64,000 nt of DNA from Hydrogenivirga caldilitoris. GTDB lineage: Bacteria > Aquificota > Aquificia > Aquificales > Aquificaceae. The notes beneath the pieces are model-generated. The model saw only the letters and a program-made list of their open reading frames with translations. It was not told the origin of the DNA and did no database searches. Below are positions 44,022 through 52,761 of this stretch, piece by piece. The translations under genes were made by a program, and so were the position numbers. The stretch spans positions 124,001-188,000 of the forward strand of contig NZ_RCCJ01000001.1 in assembly GCF_003664005.1 (NCBI RefSeq), given 5' to 3'. Numbering within the stretch: the stretch's first letter is position 1; each line of letters opens with the position of its first letter.

Positions 44022-44285
44022 TTAAAAATCAAGTTCATCAAAATTTGCTTCTCCAATAACTTCAAGCCCTCTTATATGCCTCTTGAAGCCTTCTACGATG
44101 TCCTTTAACTCCTCAAATCTGTCCGGAGAAGCTATTATATCCACTATACCCTCTCCCTTCTTGCGTGTTCTTGTCAGGGCAACTCTGTCAAGCCCGTCCA
44201 CAAGGGAGTTCAGGAAACCTACCTCATTTATGGGAACTCTGACGGTCAGTATGCGTGCTTTAACTTCCTTTTTCCTTCCGCTCAT
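44022..44285 (-). CDS. DUF4911 family protein
   Basis: 87 aa. The product is a small alpha/beta domain (ILTVRVPINEVGFLNSLVDG, then GIVDIIASPDRFEELKDIVEGF) that resembles DUF4911, an ACT/ferredoxin-like fold of unknown role. It lies between dnaX and tldD. If dnaX is read in the shifted frame, its stop at 44260 lies 26 nt inside this gene, so the two would be translationally coupled. Confidence 0.7.
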   Translation of the reverse strand: MSGRKKEVKARILTVRVPINEVGFLNSLVDGLDRVALTRTRKKGEGIVDIIASPDRFEELKDIVEGFKRHIRGLEVIGEANFDELDF

Positions 44286-45686
44286 ACTTCACAACCTTAG
44301 CGTTGAATAGCTCCATGACTTTCAGAACAGACTCGTCGTATTCCTTGTCTCCTCTTTTTTTTTCAGTATATCAAACTCAATCTCAGGGACGTTCTTCCTG
44401 AGGTTGTCAAATTCTGTCCTGAAGGCTTTGTAAGTTTCCTCATCAATCTGGAAAACCTCTTTACCGTTAATCCGAGACCTCTTGGAACCCTTCAAGGCTT
44501 TAAAAGCAACAGGGGAAAGGAGCTTTCTGATCCTATCTTCAAGGCTTTCCTCTTTTGGCTCTGGGGACTGTTCAGGCACAACCCTACCTGTGGACAATGC
44601 CTCCGATATAGGAACTATATCCTTTATGAGAGAGCTCTTTATCACTGCAAGTTCATAAGCTTTTATTGCAGGTCTGCTCCTTGCCTCAAACTTTCCCCTA
44701 TTTACTATGTTTTCAAGGTATAGGAGACTCTCAAGGGGGAATTCCTTGAACTCTTCATAGCTTTCAGGGTTTTCCACCAGACCTGAGGGGTCTTCAAGGC
44801 TTTTGATTAGCAGGGCTTTTCTAATTTCTTCCTCAAGGTTGTCCCAGAACTTGGAGAGGTTGTACCCTCTTGTGTAAAGTTCGTTCAACTCTCTTATCGC
44901 CTGCTGAACTTCTGAATTTAGTAAAAGCTTCATAAAGCTCTTGACCTTGTCGCCGCTCAGAATACCTAGGAAATCTTCAATGACCTCCTGGGTTACGTTG
45001 CCTTCCCCGAAAACACTCGCCTGGTCAAGCAAAGATGCAGCATCTCTCATACAACCCTCAGAGGCTTGGGCTATTGACCTGAGAGCCTCCTCCGTATATT
45101 TCAGGTTCTCCTGCTCACATATATTCTTCAAGTACTCAACCACTTTTTCTTCACTTACCCTCCCGAAGATTATCCTCTGGCATCGGGAAAGTATCGTCGG
45201 TATTATCTTCTCATACTCGGTCGTACAGAGGATAAAGACAGTCCTCGGAGGTGGTTCTTCCAAAGTCTTCAGGAGTGCATTAAAGGCTTCTTTTGTAAGC
45301 ATATGAGCTTCATCAATTATGTAAACCTTGAACTTCCCCTTTATGGGTGTGTAGGATACAGCCTCCCTTATCGCTCTTATGTCATCTATACCTCGGTTAG
45401 AGGCAGCGTCCATCTCTATCAGGTCTGGAAAGTTACCCCTGTCTATTTCAATACAGTTTTCACAGGTGCCACAGGGTTCTCCATCCTGAGGATTGATACA
45501 GTTGAGAGATTTTGCCAGTATCCTTGCTATTGTGGTCTTACCCACCCCCCTTGGACCGGCAAACAGATATGCGTGAGATATCCTTTTGCTCCTGACCGCA
45601 TTCTTCAGGACTTTTACCGGAACTTCCTGACCTATTACCTCTCTAAAAAACTTTGGTCTGTATTTCCTAGCAAAGGGAACGTACAT
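44260..45686 (-). CDS. dnaX: DNA polymerase III subunit gamma/tau, with A9 frameshift site
   Basis: AAA+ clamp loader: Walker A GPRGVGKTT, zinc-binding CINPQDGEPCGTCENC, DEAHML, and an SRC motif (ILSRCQRI). The straight frame ends at 44322 (454 aa, tail EETRNTTSLF). At 44355-44363 the mRNA has nine A. A one-base shift there replaces that tail with RGDKEYDESVLKVMELF and on to KGS, giving 475 aa and a credible DnaX C-terminus. Thermus dnaX uses A9 transcriptional slippage. I give the longer extent; a missing base in the assembly is the alternative. TAAAAT ends 6 nt before the ATG. Confidence 0.88.
44355..44363 (-). other. A9 slippage/frameshift site in dnaX
   Basis: Nine T on the plus strand (AAAAAAAAA in the dnaX mRNA), read as three Lys codons. 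Shifting to the -1 frame restores a DnaX-like C-terminus of 31 residues, while the unshifted frame stops after 10 unrelated residues. Confidence 0.6.
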
Positions 45687-45698
45687 AGCAATATTTTA

Positions 45699-45773
45699 CC
45701 CCGCACCCGGGACGGCAGGCTTACCCTTGCTCCCTTTCGGGCCTGGGGGAGTTCACCCTGTCCCGTTGCGGGG
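45699..45773 (-). ncRNA. ffs: Signal recognition particle RNA (small, 4.5S type)
   Basis: On the minus strand the segment contains the SRP RNA core: CCCAGGCCCGAAAGGGAGCAAGGGTAA, given here as CCCAGGCCCGAAAGGGAGCA followed by AGGGTAA, with the Ffh-binding internal loops and apical tetraloop-like GAAA. The ends pair perfectly (CCCCGCA at 45773-45767 with TGCGGGG at 45705-45699), and an inner helix forms between CGGGACAGG and CCTGCCGTCCCG. Length about 75-80 nt, the minimal bacterial form without an Alu domain. It lies directly upstream of dnaX, whose -10-like TAAAAT begins at the base after the RNA's terminal stem. Confidence 0.88.
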
Positions 45774-45790
45774 CTGTTTATAAATATAGG

Positions 45791-45997
45791 TCAGCAGGGA
45801 CATTCTTTCACGCCGAACTTCCTGTAAAGGGAAACTACTGGGCACCAGTTAGTAAAGGCTGACTGTATCTGGTTTAGAGCCATAAACAGGACAAAAACCT
45901 TCCAGAAAAGATTAACGTTACTGCCTGCAAGTCCGAAGAAAAAGACAATCAAAAGCATAACCCCTGAGGTGAGTCTAAGCATCCTGTCCATACTCAT
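45791..45997 (-). CDS. DUF2892 (YgaP-type) membrane protein
   Basis: 68 aa. Two transmembrane helices (LTSGVMLLIVFFFGLAGS and FWKVFVLFMALNQIQSAFT) then a CPVVSLYRKFG tail ending ECPC. This is the DUF2892 membrane module that in E. coli YgaP is fused to a rhodanese. The three cysteines at the end could take up sulfur. ACAGGAGGTAAAGAG precedes the ATG. Its promoter contains an 18-bp palindrome, which indicates regulation, plausibly by an ArsR-type repressor. Confidence 0.82.
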   Translation of the reverse strand: MSMDRMLRLTSGVMLLIVFFFGLAGSNVNLFWKVFVLFMALNQIQSAFTNWCPVVSLYRKFGVKECPC

Positions 45998-46018
45998 CTC
46001 TTTACCTCCTGTTTAATA

Positions 46019-46047
46019 TTATTAGAATATTCTAATATTCTTATCAA
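46019..46047 (-). promoter_or_regulatory. Promoter with 18-bp palindromic operator (DUF2892 gene)
   Basis: Minus strand: -35 TTGATA (46047-46042), 17-nt spacer, -10 TAATAA (46024-46019). The perfect palindrome TATTAGAATATTCTAATA (46020-46037) fills most of the spacer and the -10, the usual place for a repressor site. AT-rich dyads of this form are bound by winged-helix ArsR/BigR-type repressors, which often control YgaP-like genes; no regulator gene is nearby. Confidence 0.55.
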
Positions 46048-46050
46048 TCT

Positions 46051-46078
46051 TTGCAAGCTCTCCCTATGGGGCTATATT
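46051..46078 (+). promoter_or_regulatory. Promoter of the yceD-rpmF-plsX-fabH operon
   Basis: TTGCAA (46051-46056), 16-nt spacer, TATATT (46073-46078). The expected start of transcription leaves about 25 nt of leader with AAGGAAG before the ATG at 46111. Confidence 0.5.
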
Positions 46079-46110
46079 AAATAGGAATCCGGTACCTAAG
46101 GAAGTGAGCC

Positions 46111-46617
46111 ATGATTACTCTTGACTTAAAGGAAATCTTTGAGAGATATGAGGTTTTTGAAGGTAGTTATTTAATAACCCCAGAGTCTCTATCTTTGCCG
46201 GCTGACGTGGGGGAGATAAGATCACCTCTCAGGGTATCTGTAAGGATTGAGAGGGATAAGAAAGGATACAACGTTGAGCTTAATATAGTGGGTGGTGTTG
46301 AACTTGAATGTAGTAGATGCTTGGCTCTCTTTGAGAAAGACCTTTCTCAAACAACTACAAAGCATATAGAAGCCTATCCTAAGGAAGAGCATCTCTCCCT
46401 CTTACCTGAAGACCTTGACGTTTCCTTTATGGAAGAGCCTGACATAATAGTGCTTGAGGACTTGGTAAGAGAGGAAATTCTCTTAAATATACCTATGAAG
46501 CCCCTGTGCAGACCCGACTGTCCTGGAGTTCACCACCCTACGGTTATATTTGAGGATGAGAAGACGACCCATAAAGACCCCAGATTTGCTATACTAAAAA
46601 ACCTGCTTACCGAATAG
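46111..46617 (+). CDS. yceD: DUF177 (YceD) family protein
   Basis: 168 aa. It carries the DUF177 cysteine pattern, LECSRCLALFEKDL and the C-terminal CRPDCPG, and lies immediately 5' of rpmF, the near-universal place of this gene. YceD has been linked to 23S rRNA accumulation and ribosome assembly. First gene of the operon. Confidence 0.9.
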   Translation: MITLDLKEIFERYEVFEGSYLITPESLSLPADVGEIRSPLRVSVRIERDKKGYNVELNIVGGVELECSRCLALFEKDLSQTTTKHIEAYPKEEHLSLLPEDLDVSFMEEPDIIVLEDLVREEILLNIPMKPLCRPDCPGVHHPTVIFEDEKTTHKDPRFAILKNLLTE

Positions 46618-46627
46618 GAGGTTCACT

Positions 46628-46819
46628 ATGGCTGTCCCAAAGGCGAAAACGTCAAAGTGGAGAAGGAACCAGAGAAGGGCTCAAAACTTCTTTAACAAGT
46701 TTAGAAGGAGTATACCTTCCCTGAGTGAGTGCCCTAACTGTGGCGAGAAGATACTTCCCCACAGGGTGTGTCCATACTGCGGACACTACAAAGGCAGGGA
46801 AGTTATCAGCGTTGACTGA
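46628..46819 (+). CDS. rpmF: 50S ribosomal protein L32
   Basis: 63 aa. MAVPKAKTSKWRRNQRRAQ is the L32 start; the zinc ribbon (C+) form is kept with CPNC and CPYC. AGGAGG lies before the ATG. Its stop overlaps plsX by 1 nt. Confidence 0.96.
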   Translation: MAVPKAKTSKWRRNQRRAQNFFNKFRRSIPSLSECPNCGEKILPHRVCPYCGHYKGREVISVD

Positions 46820-47838
46820 TGGAACACTACAGTTTTGCCCTTGACTGTAACGGAGGAGACTACGCTCCCTTAGAGATAGTCAGGGGTGGAATACTGGCTT
46901 CTAAAGAGTTCGGGTACAAGCTTTTCCTGGTCGGTGATGGGAAAAAGATAGAAGCTATTCTGAGAAAGTCCGGTGAGCTTGGTAACCCGCTCCTTGAAGT
47001 TGTTGATGCTCCCGAGAACGTCGGTTTTCAAGAGTCCCCATCAAGTGTTTTAAAAAAGAAAAATTCCTCCCTGTACGTCGGTGCTAAGCTGGTCAGGGAA
47101 GGCAAAGCCCAGGGACTTATATCCGCCGGAAATACGGGAGCTGTCCTTGCGGTGGGCAAATTTATAGTGGGAGCTGAGGAGGAGGTAGAGAGACCGGCTA
47201 TAGCTGTAGCCTTACCAAACCCCAAGGGAAAAACCGTTCTTATAGATGTTGGTGCAAACGTTGATTCTAAACCAAGACATTTGGTCCAGTTTGCCGTCAT
47301 AGGACACACCTATGCCCAGGAGATACTGGGTATAAAAAACCCCCGTGTTGGATTGTTGAGTATAGGTGAGGAAGAAGGAAAGGGGAACGAACTTGTAAAG
47401 GAGACCTACCCCCTTCTTAAACAGACAGGGTTGAACTTCCTTGGAAACGCAGAAGGGAGGGACATATACGCTGGTACTTTTGACGTCATAGTGTGCGATG
47501 GTTTCGTTGGAAATATAATTCTAAAAGCCAGTGAGAGCTTGGGATTAGCCGTGGTCCAGATGATAAAAGAGGAGATAAAGAAAAGCCTACTGGCTAAGTT
47601 TGGAGCCTTCTTGCTCCTTCCTGCTTTGAACAGTTTCAGGAAGAAGGCTGATTTTACCGAGTACGGTGGCATACCTCTCCTTGGTGCTAAGAAACCGGTG
47701 ATAATCACCCACGGAAAGGCGAATGCTAAGGCTATTAAGAATGCGATAAAGGTTGCGGGTGAGTTCCTATCCCACGACTTTAATGTTAAGCTTGTTGAAA
47801 ACATAAGGGAACTTATTCCTGAAGAAGTGAGGGTCTGA
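46819..47838 (+). CDS. plsX: Phosphate acyltransferase PlsX
   Basis: 339 aa. ALDCNGGDYAPLEIV, SAGNTGAVLAVGKFIVG, VLIDVGANVDSKP and CDGFVGNIILKASE define PlsX, which converts acyl-ACP to acyl-phosphate for phospholipid synthesis. One-base overlaps with rpmF and fabH; plsX-fabH order is conserved across bacteria. Confidence 0.96.
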   Translation: MEHYSFALDCNGGDYAPLEIVRGGILASKEFGYKLFLVGDGKKIEAILRKSGELGNPLLEVVDAPENVGFQESPSSVLKKKNSSLYVGAKLVREGKAQGLISAGNTGAVLAVGKFIVGAEEEVERPAIAVALPNPKGKTVLIDVGANVDSKPRHLVQFAVIGHTYAQEILGIKNPRVGLLSIGEEEGKGNELVKETYPLLKQTGLNFLGNAEGRDIYAGTFDVIVCDGFVGNIILKASESLGLAVVQMIKEEIKKSLLAKFGAFLLLPALNSFRKKADFTEYGGIPLLGAKKPVIITHGKANAKAIKNAIKVAGEFLSHDFNVKLVENIRELIPEEVRV

Positions 47839-48767
47839 TGGGAACGAAGATAGTCGGTACAGGGATATCTCTTCCAGAGAACGTACTTACGAACTTTGAC
47901 TTGGAGAAGCTCGTAGATACGTCTGATGAGTGGATAACTACCAGGACGGGTATAAAGGAGCGCAGGATCGCAAAGGAGGAAAGCGTCGTTGAAATGGCAA
48001 AGGAAGCCTCCTTGCAGGCTCTTAAGAGGGCGAACCTACAACCAGAGGATATAGATGTGGTTGTGGTTGCCACGTTGACTCCAGAAAAGAAATTCCCTTC
48101 AACGGGCTGTTTGCTACAGGCTGAACTGGGCATAACCTCCGGCTACGCCTTTGACTTATCTGCAGCCTGCAGCGGCTTTTTGTACTCTCTTGAGGTTGCT
48201 GATGGGTTGCTTAAATCTGGTAAAGCTCGTAGGGTTCTCGTTGTGGGGGTTGAGAAACTGTCTGAGATAGTGGACTGGACAGATAGGAGTACCTGCGTTC
48301 TCTTTGGGGACGGAGCAGGAGCGGTAATCCTTGAAAACTCTGATGACGGAAGTGAACTGTTGGCTTCCAAGATGTACTCGGAAGGGAACTTATGGGACAT
48401 ACTTTACGCAGATAAGTGCGGCTATATAAAGATGAAGGGAAGGGAGCTCTTCAAGGTGGCGGTTAGAAACATGGAAGAGGCGTGCAGAGAGGTCTTAGAA
48501 ACCTCTGGAGTTCCCCCCGAAGATATATCCCTGATAATTCCTCACCAGGCTAACGTCAGGATAATAAACGCTCTTGCAGAGAAGCTCGGGATACCCATGG
48601 AAAGGGTTTATATAAACATAGACAGGTACGGCAACACCTCAGCAGCCTCCATACCCATAGCTCTACATGAAGCAATTGAGGAAGGAAGGCTTAAAAGGGG
48701 AGACCTCGTCCTGATGACAGCTATGGGAGGCGGCTTAACCTGGGGTGCCGCTCTCCTGAGGTATTAA
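47838..48767 (+). CDS. fabH: Beta-ketoacyl-ACP synthase III
   Basis: 309 aa. The Cys-His-Asn triad is visible in [22 protein letters not shown] and [26 protein letters not shown] starts the CoA-binding part. It starts fatty-acid synthesis from acetyl-CoA and malonyl-ACP. Overlaps the convergent yyaL-like gene by 33 nt. Confidence 0.96.
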   Translation: MGTKIVGTGISLPENVLTNFDLEKLVDTSDEWITTRTGIKERRIAKEESVVEMAKEASLQALKRANLQPEDIDVVVVATLTPEKKFPSTGCLLQAELGITSGYAFDLSAACSGFLYSLEVADGLLKSGKARRVLVVGVEKLSEIVDWTDRSTCVLFGDGAGAVILENSDDGSELLASKMYSEGNLWDILYADKCGYIKMKGRELFKVAVRNMEEACREVLETSGVPPEDISLIIPHQANVRIINALAEKLGIPMERVYINIDRYGNTSAASIPIALHEAIEEGRLKRGDLVLMTAMGGGLTWGAALLRY

Positions 48768-50822
48768 CTTCCCCCTGACCTCATTTATATCCGTCGTTGG
48801 AGCTTCGCACTGGAAGTTTCTACACAGGTAGTAGGTCGTCTTTCCTTCTATTTCTTTCAGGGACCTTAAAAACTCACTTATTCTTTCAAGGCTCTCGTCT
48901 TTTATACCAAAGATGCCCTCGGGAAGGAATTCCCTCTCAAGTTCAAGGAGGTTAAACTTGGCTTCATCTCCAACACCGATCAATTCAAAGCTACCGTTCA
49001 CAAGGATATCCGCGGCGAGCAGTGAGAAGGTGTGTGCTCCAGGGAAGGAAGATATAACCTGTGAAAAAGCCCTCAAGGTTTGCTCCCCTTTCTTCTCATA
49101 CTCCTGAATTCCGAGCAATCTTCCGAGCCTGACCAGGTTATAGGCAAGAACTGAGTTTCCAGAAGGTGTAGCCCCGTCGTATATTTCCTTCTTCCTCACA
49201 AGGACTTTCTCTCCAAAGTCAGGTGTCTGAAAGAAGCCGAGGTTTTCCTCATCCCAGAAGTGTTTAAGGACAAACTCTGAGAGTTCTATGGCTTTCTCAA
49301 GATACTTACTTATAAAGCTCGCCTCGTAAAGCTCAATCAAACCCCATATCATGTAGGCATAGTCCTCCAAGAAGGCGTCTATACCAGCTTCACCGTCCTT
49401 GAATCTGTGCAGGAGTTTACCCTCTTCGGAAAGCATTCTCTCAAGGATGAAATCTGCAGCCCTCTGGGCGGTATCAATCAAATCCTTTCTTCCCAAAGCT
49501 ATCCCAGCCTTGGAGAAGGCTGCTACGGCAAGCCCGTTCCAGTCTGTGAGAATCTTTTCATCTCTTAGGGGTCTGACTCTCTCCTCTCTCCTTTTAAAAA
49601 GCTTGTTCCTTATCTCCTCCAGCTTCTGCTTCAGCACGTCCTCTTCGTACCCAAGTTCATTGGCGTATTCTGCAAGCTCCTTTTTCATATGGAGGATGTT
49701 TTTACCTACCTTCTTCCTGGTCGCTTCCTCCAGGAAGTTACCTTCCTCTTCTACTCCGAAGACCTTCTTCACCAAGTCCAGTTCCTCTTCAGTCAGGACC
49801 TCTCTGAGCTCGGAAACCTTCCAGGTGTAAAACTTGCCCTCTTCACCCTCGCTGTCCGCATCCTCCGCTGAGTAGAAAACTCCTTCGGGGGACAGCATAT
49901 CTCTACGTAGGTATTCGGCTATCTCCTCAACAACCTGGGCGAAGAACTCATCTTTTGTAGCCTGATAAGCTTCCGAGTATGTAAACATTAAAAGGGCGTT
50001 ATCGTAGAGCATCTTTTCAAAGTGAGGGAGTAACCATTCCTTGTCGGTTGAGTACCTGTGAAAGCCGAAACCAACGTGGTCCCATATACCTCCAAGCCTC
50101 ATCCTCTTCAAGGTATGCTTAACCATAGATAGAGCCCTATCGTTACCAGTCCTCCTGTAGTATCTGAGCAGAAAGATTAGGTTGTGGGGTATCGGAAACT
50201 TAGGAGCACTCCCAAACCCCCCGTAGGTTTCATCATAGGTGTGATAGAGCTCGGAGAACCCCTTGTGGAGCACGGATTCGTCAAGCCTATCGCCTATGTA
50301 ACTTCCCTCTTCACTGCTGGATAAGGCTTCAACCACCTGATTGGCAGCAGTCAGAACCTTTTGCCTGTCCGCTTTCCAGAGCTCGGCTATCTTGAGGAGG
50401 ATGTCCTTTAAACCCGGCCTTCCGTATATACTTTCCTTTGGGAAGTATGTTCCGGCAAAGAAGGGTTTCTTATCGGGAGTCATTATTACGGTTAAGGGCC
50501 ACCCTCCTGAACCCGTCATCATGTGGCAAACGCTCATATAAACGCCGTCTATGTCGGGTCTCTCTTCCCTGTCCACTTTTATAGGGACATAGTTTTCATT
50601 AAGAATGCTTGCCACTTCTTCATCTTCAAAGCTTTCCCTCTCCATTACGTGGCACCAGTGGCAGGTTGAGTATCCTATGGATAAAAAGATGGGCTTATCT
50701 TCACGTTGTGCCTTCTCAAAGGCTTCTTCACCCCAGGGATACCAATCCACGGGGTTGTAGGCGTGCTGTTGTAGATATGGGCTTTTTTCCTTGATTAACC
50801 TGTTAGGCTTTCTCTTTTCCAT
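48735..50822 (-). CDS. YyaL/Spermatogenesis-associated-20-like thioredoxin-domain protein
   Basis: 695 aa. N-terminal DUF255 thioredoxin-like domain: [20 protein letters not shown] and the CxxC in [16 protein letters not shown], followed by an (alpha/alpha)6-type barrel with [17 protein letters not shown] and [14 protein letters not shown]. The family is widespread from bacteria to mammals; no accepted activity. Monocistronic, divergent from the ICMT-like gene. Confidence 0.9.
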   Translation of the reverse strand: MEKRKPNRLIKEKSPYLQQHAYNPVDWYPWGEEAFEKAQREDKPIFLSIGYSTCHWCHVMERESFEDEEVASILNENYVPIKVDREERPDIDGVYMSVCHMMTGSGGWPLTVIMTPDKKPFFAGTYFPKESIYGRPGLKDILLKIAELWKADRQKVLTAANQVVEALSSSEEGSYIGDRLDESVLHKGFSELYHTYDETYGGFGSAPKFPIPHNLIFLLRYYRRTGNDRALSMVKHTLKRMRLGGIWDHVGFGFHRYSTDKEWLLPHFEKMLYDNALLMFTYSEAYQATKDEFFAQVVEEIAEYLRRDMLSPEGVFYSAEDADSEGEEGKFYTWKVSELREVLTEEELDLVKKVFGVEEEGNFLEEATRKKVGKNILHMKKELAEYANELGYEEDVLKQKLEEIRNKLFKRREERVRPLRDEKILTDWNGLAVAAFSKAGIALGRKDLIDTAQRAADFILERMLSEEGKLLHRFKDGEAGIDAFLEDYAYMIWGLIELYEASFISKYLEKAIELSEFVLKHFWDEENLGFFQTPDFGEKVLVRKKEIYDGATPSGNSVLAYNLVRLGRLLGIQEYEKKGEQTLRAFSQVISSFPGAHTFSLLAADILVNGSFELIGVGDEAKFNLLELEREFLPEGIFGIKDESLERISEFLRSLKEIEGKTTYYLCRNFQCEAPTTDINEVRGKLIPQESGTPG

Positions 50823-50884
50823 TTAGAAGAATTTGGTGCGCTCTTATCCTGGCGTGATGAGTTTTATCAGGGTTTAATTATTGG

Positions 50885-51409
50885 GTGGGCTCCCTTATAC
50901 TTTCTTTGGTTCATAGCCTTCTTTGGTCTCTGCTTTTCCTGGTTCTTATCCCATTTACTCTAATTAAGCCCAGCCTCTCTGAAAGGGTACTCTGTATCCT
51001 CACTGGTATCCTTCTCATATTCCTGGGTCTTATCCTTTTCCTGCTTTCTGTATGGGAGCTATCCAGGGCTGGAGGGACAACAACCGTTCTCAAAAGAGCG
51101 AAAAGGCTTGTTAAGGGAGGAGTTTACAGCTGCAGTAGGAACCCTATTTACGTTGCTGTAATTCTTATCTCCTTGGGAGAGTCCCTTACCTTTTGCTCTT
51201 CAGCTTTCTTGGGATACACCTTTCTTCTTACACTTGGGTTGCATCTCTGGGTTATCCTGTTTGAGGAACCTATGCTCAGGAGGATTTACGGCGACGAGTT
51301 TGAGGATTATTCAAAGGAAGTACCTCGCTGGGTAGCTTTTCCAGATATAGTGACCTGCTTGGGAAGGCGAAGGAGGAACCGTTCCTCTCAACTATCTCCA
51401 TTATCTTGA
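50885..51409 (+). CDS. ICMT/phospholipid-methyltransferase-like membrane protein
   Basis: 174 aa, four hydrophobic helices, GTG start. The family motif is VKGGVYSCSRNPIYVAVILI followed by LFEEPMLRRIYGDEFEDYSKEVPRWV, typical of isoprenylcysteine carboxyl methyltransferase-like (PEMT) enzymes that bind SAM within the membrane. The family core ends near codon 153; the last 20 residues are basic and lie antisense to the mscS 3' end (134-nt overlap). Substrate unknown. Confidence 0.8.
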   Translation: MGSLILSLVHSLLWSLLFLVLIPFTLIKPSLSERVLCILTGILLIFLGLILFLLSVWELSRAGGTTTVLKRAKRLVKGGVYSCSRNPIYVAVILISLGESLTFCSSAFLGYTFLLTLGLHLWVILFEEPMLRRIYGDEFEDYSKEVPRWVAFPDIVTCLGRRRRNRSSQLSPLS

Positions 51410-52415
51410 GGTTTATATCTTCCACTATCTTGAGGTACTCGGCGTAGTCGGCTGTGTCGGTATAGTATTGTAAAAGTATGTTCAGAGAGCTGTCACCGAA
51501 AACCTCAAAATGGACGTAGAAGTTTTCCTCCTTAGATACCCTGGGATGGTTGGCTAACATATCCCTTATGTCCCTGAGTATATTTTCCATCTGCTCCCTG
51601 GTGGTGGAGTAAACCAGACCTATGTAAGTTCTCACCCTTCTTTTGTCCCTTCTTGACCAGTTGTCTATATTCTGGTTCACTACCTCCTTATTGGGGATAG
51701 ATACGAGGGTTTTGTCAAAGGTTCTTATCTTGGTTGACCTAAGTCCTATCTCTTCTACCGTTCCCTGAACACCGGCTATCTGACCGGACTCTCCGCTCAG
51801 TATGGGTTTATCAAGGAGTATGACAAAGCCGCTTATTATATTTTCCAGTGTATCCTTTGCTGCCAGGGACACTGCCAAGCCTAGGAGACCGACCGAAGCT
51901 AAAAGGGCGCTTACGTTTATGCCCCACTCCTGAAGTATGGCAACACCTATAACGAGGATGATAAAAGCTTTTGTAAGCTTTACCAGGAAACCTCCTATCT
52001 CTCTGGAAAGTTCCCTTCCGAATCTCTGGGCAAACTCATAAAACTTGTCTTCAAAGGCTGTTACGAGGTTAAAGGACATCCACCCTAAGGTGAAGACTGC
52101 CAACGTTTTTATGACCTTTAGCGTTATTTTGCTCTCTATACCGATTATGGCAAGGGACAACCCAATACCTGCGATAACCACCAGGAAACTTATAGGTCTT
52201 GTCCAGGCTCTCAGTATTATGTCATCTATCTCCGTAGGGGTCCTCCTCACAAGCTTTCTCAGGGAAGTTATCGCCACAAGGGTGAAGAGTTTTCTGAAAA
52301 AGAAGAACAGGAATAGTACAAGCAGGGCGAGTATAAATCTGTAAAGGGGTGTTCCGAGTATAACGAAGTTCAGGTATTCCTGAAGATTTCTGACTGTTTC
52401 CACAAGACTTTCCAT
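51276..52415 (-). CDS. mscS: MscS-family small-conductance mechanosensitive channel
   Basis: 379 aa. Four to five membrane helices in residues 1-180; the pore-lining TM3 and beta domain are recognisable in ALLASVGLLGLAVSLAAKDTLENIISG and VQGTVEEIGLRSTKIRTFDKT (partial). The cytoplasmic vestibule ends with FAFPSRSLYLEKL. It releases osmolytes on hypo-osmotic shock. The last 44 codons overlap the convergent ICMT-like gene. Confidence 0.92.
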   Translation of the reverse strand: MESLVETVRNLQEYLNFVILGTPLYRFILALLVLFLFFFFRKLFTLVAITSLRKLVRRTPTEIDDIILRAWTRPISFLVVIAGIGLSLAIIGIESKITLKVIKTLAVFTLGWMSFNLVTAFEDKFYEFAQRFGRELSREIGGFLVKLTKAFIILVIGVAILQEWGINVSALLASVGLLGLAVSLAAKDTLENIISGFVILLDKPILSGESGQIAGVQGTVEEIGLRSTKIRTFDKTLVSIPNKEVVNQNIDNWSRRDKRRVRTYIGLVYSTTREQMENILRDIRDMLANHPRVSKEENFYVHFEVFGDSSLNILLQYYTDTADYAEYLKIVEDINLKIMEIVERNGSSFAFPSRSLYLEKLPSEVLPLNNPQTRRRKSS

Positions 52416-52430
52416 TACAACCTGAGATTA

Positions 52431-52436
52431 TATAAT
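52431..52436. promoter_or_regulatory. Symmetric -10 element between mscS and cutA
   Basis: ATTATATAAT (52427-52436) is a perfect palindrome containing TATAAT on both strands, midway between start codons 28 bp apart. It ends 7 nt before a GTG and 10 nt before the ATG of cutA, and 11 nt before the mscS ATG. Confidence 0.45.
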
Positions 52437-52446
52437 ATCAAGAGTG

Positions 52447-52761
52447 ATGGAAGGATACCTGGTGGTTCTGATAACTACACCCACGGAAAAGGGAGAGGAG
52501 CTGGCAAACTTCATCGTTCAAAACAAGCTCGGAGCCTGCGTTAACGTAATCCCTGAAGTAAAGTCTACATACTGGTGGAAAGGGAACATAGAGAGGGATA
52601 GGGAGTCACTTCTGGTTGTGAAAACGAGTTCAAGGAAGTTCAACGAGCTGGTGGATAGGGTGAAGGAAGCCCATCCCTATACCGTTCCTGAGATAGTAGC
52701 TCTGCCTATATTTGCGGGAAATCCTGACTATCTGAACTGGATTGGGGAAAGCCTTGAATGA
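52447..52761 (+). CDS. cutA: Divalent-cation tolerance protein CutA
   Basis: 104 aa. YLVVLITTPTEKGEELA, LGACVNVIPEVKSTYWWKG and HPYTVPEIVALPI are CutA1 hallmarks; it forms very heat-stable trimers related to PII. Role in metal tolerance is debated. A GTG one codon upstream (52444) may be the actual start. sbcC overlaps by 4 nt. Confidence 0.93.
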   Translation: MEGYLVVLITTPTEKGEELANFIVQNKLGACVNVIPEVKSTYWWKGNIERDRESLLVVKTSSRKFNELVDRVKEAHPYTVPEIVALPIFAGNPDYLNWIGESLE

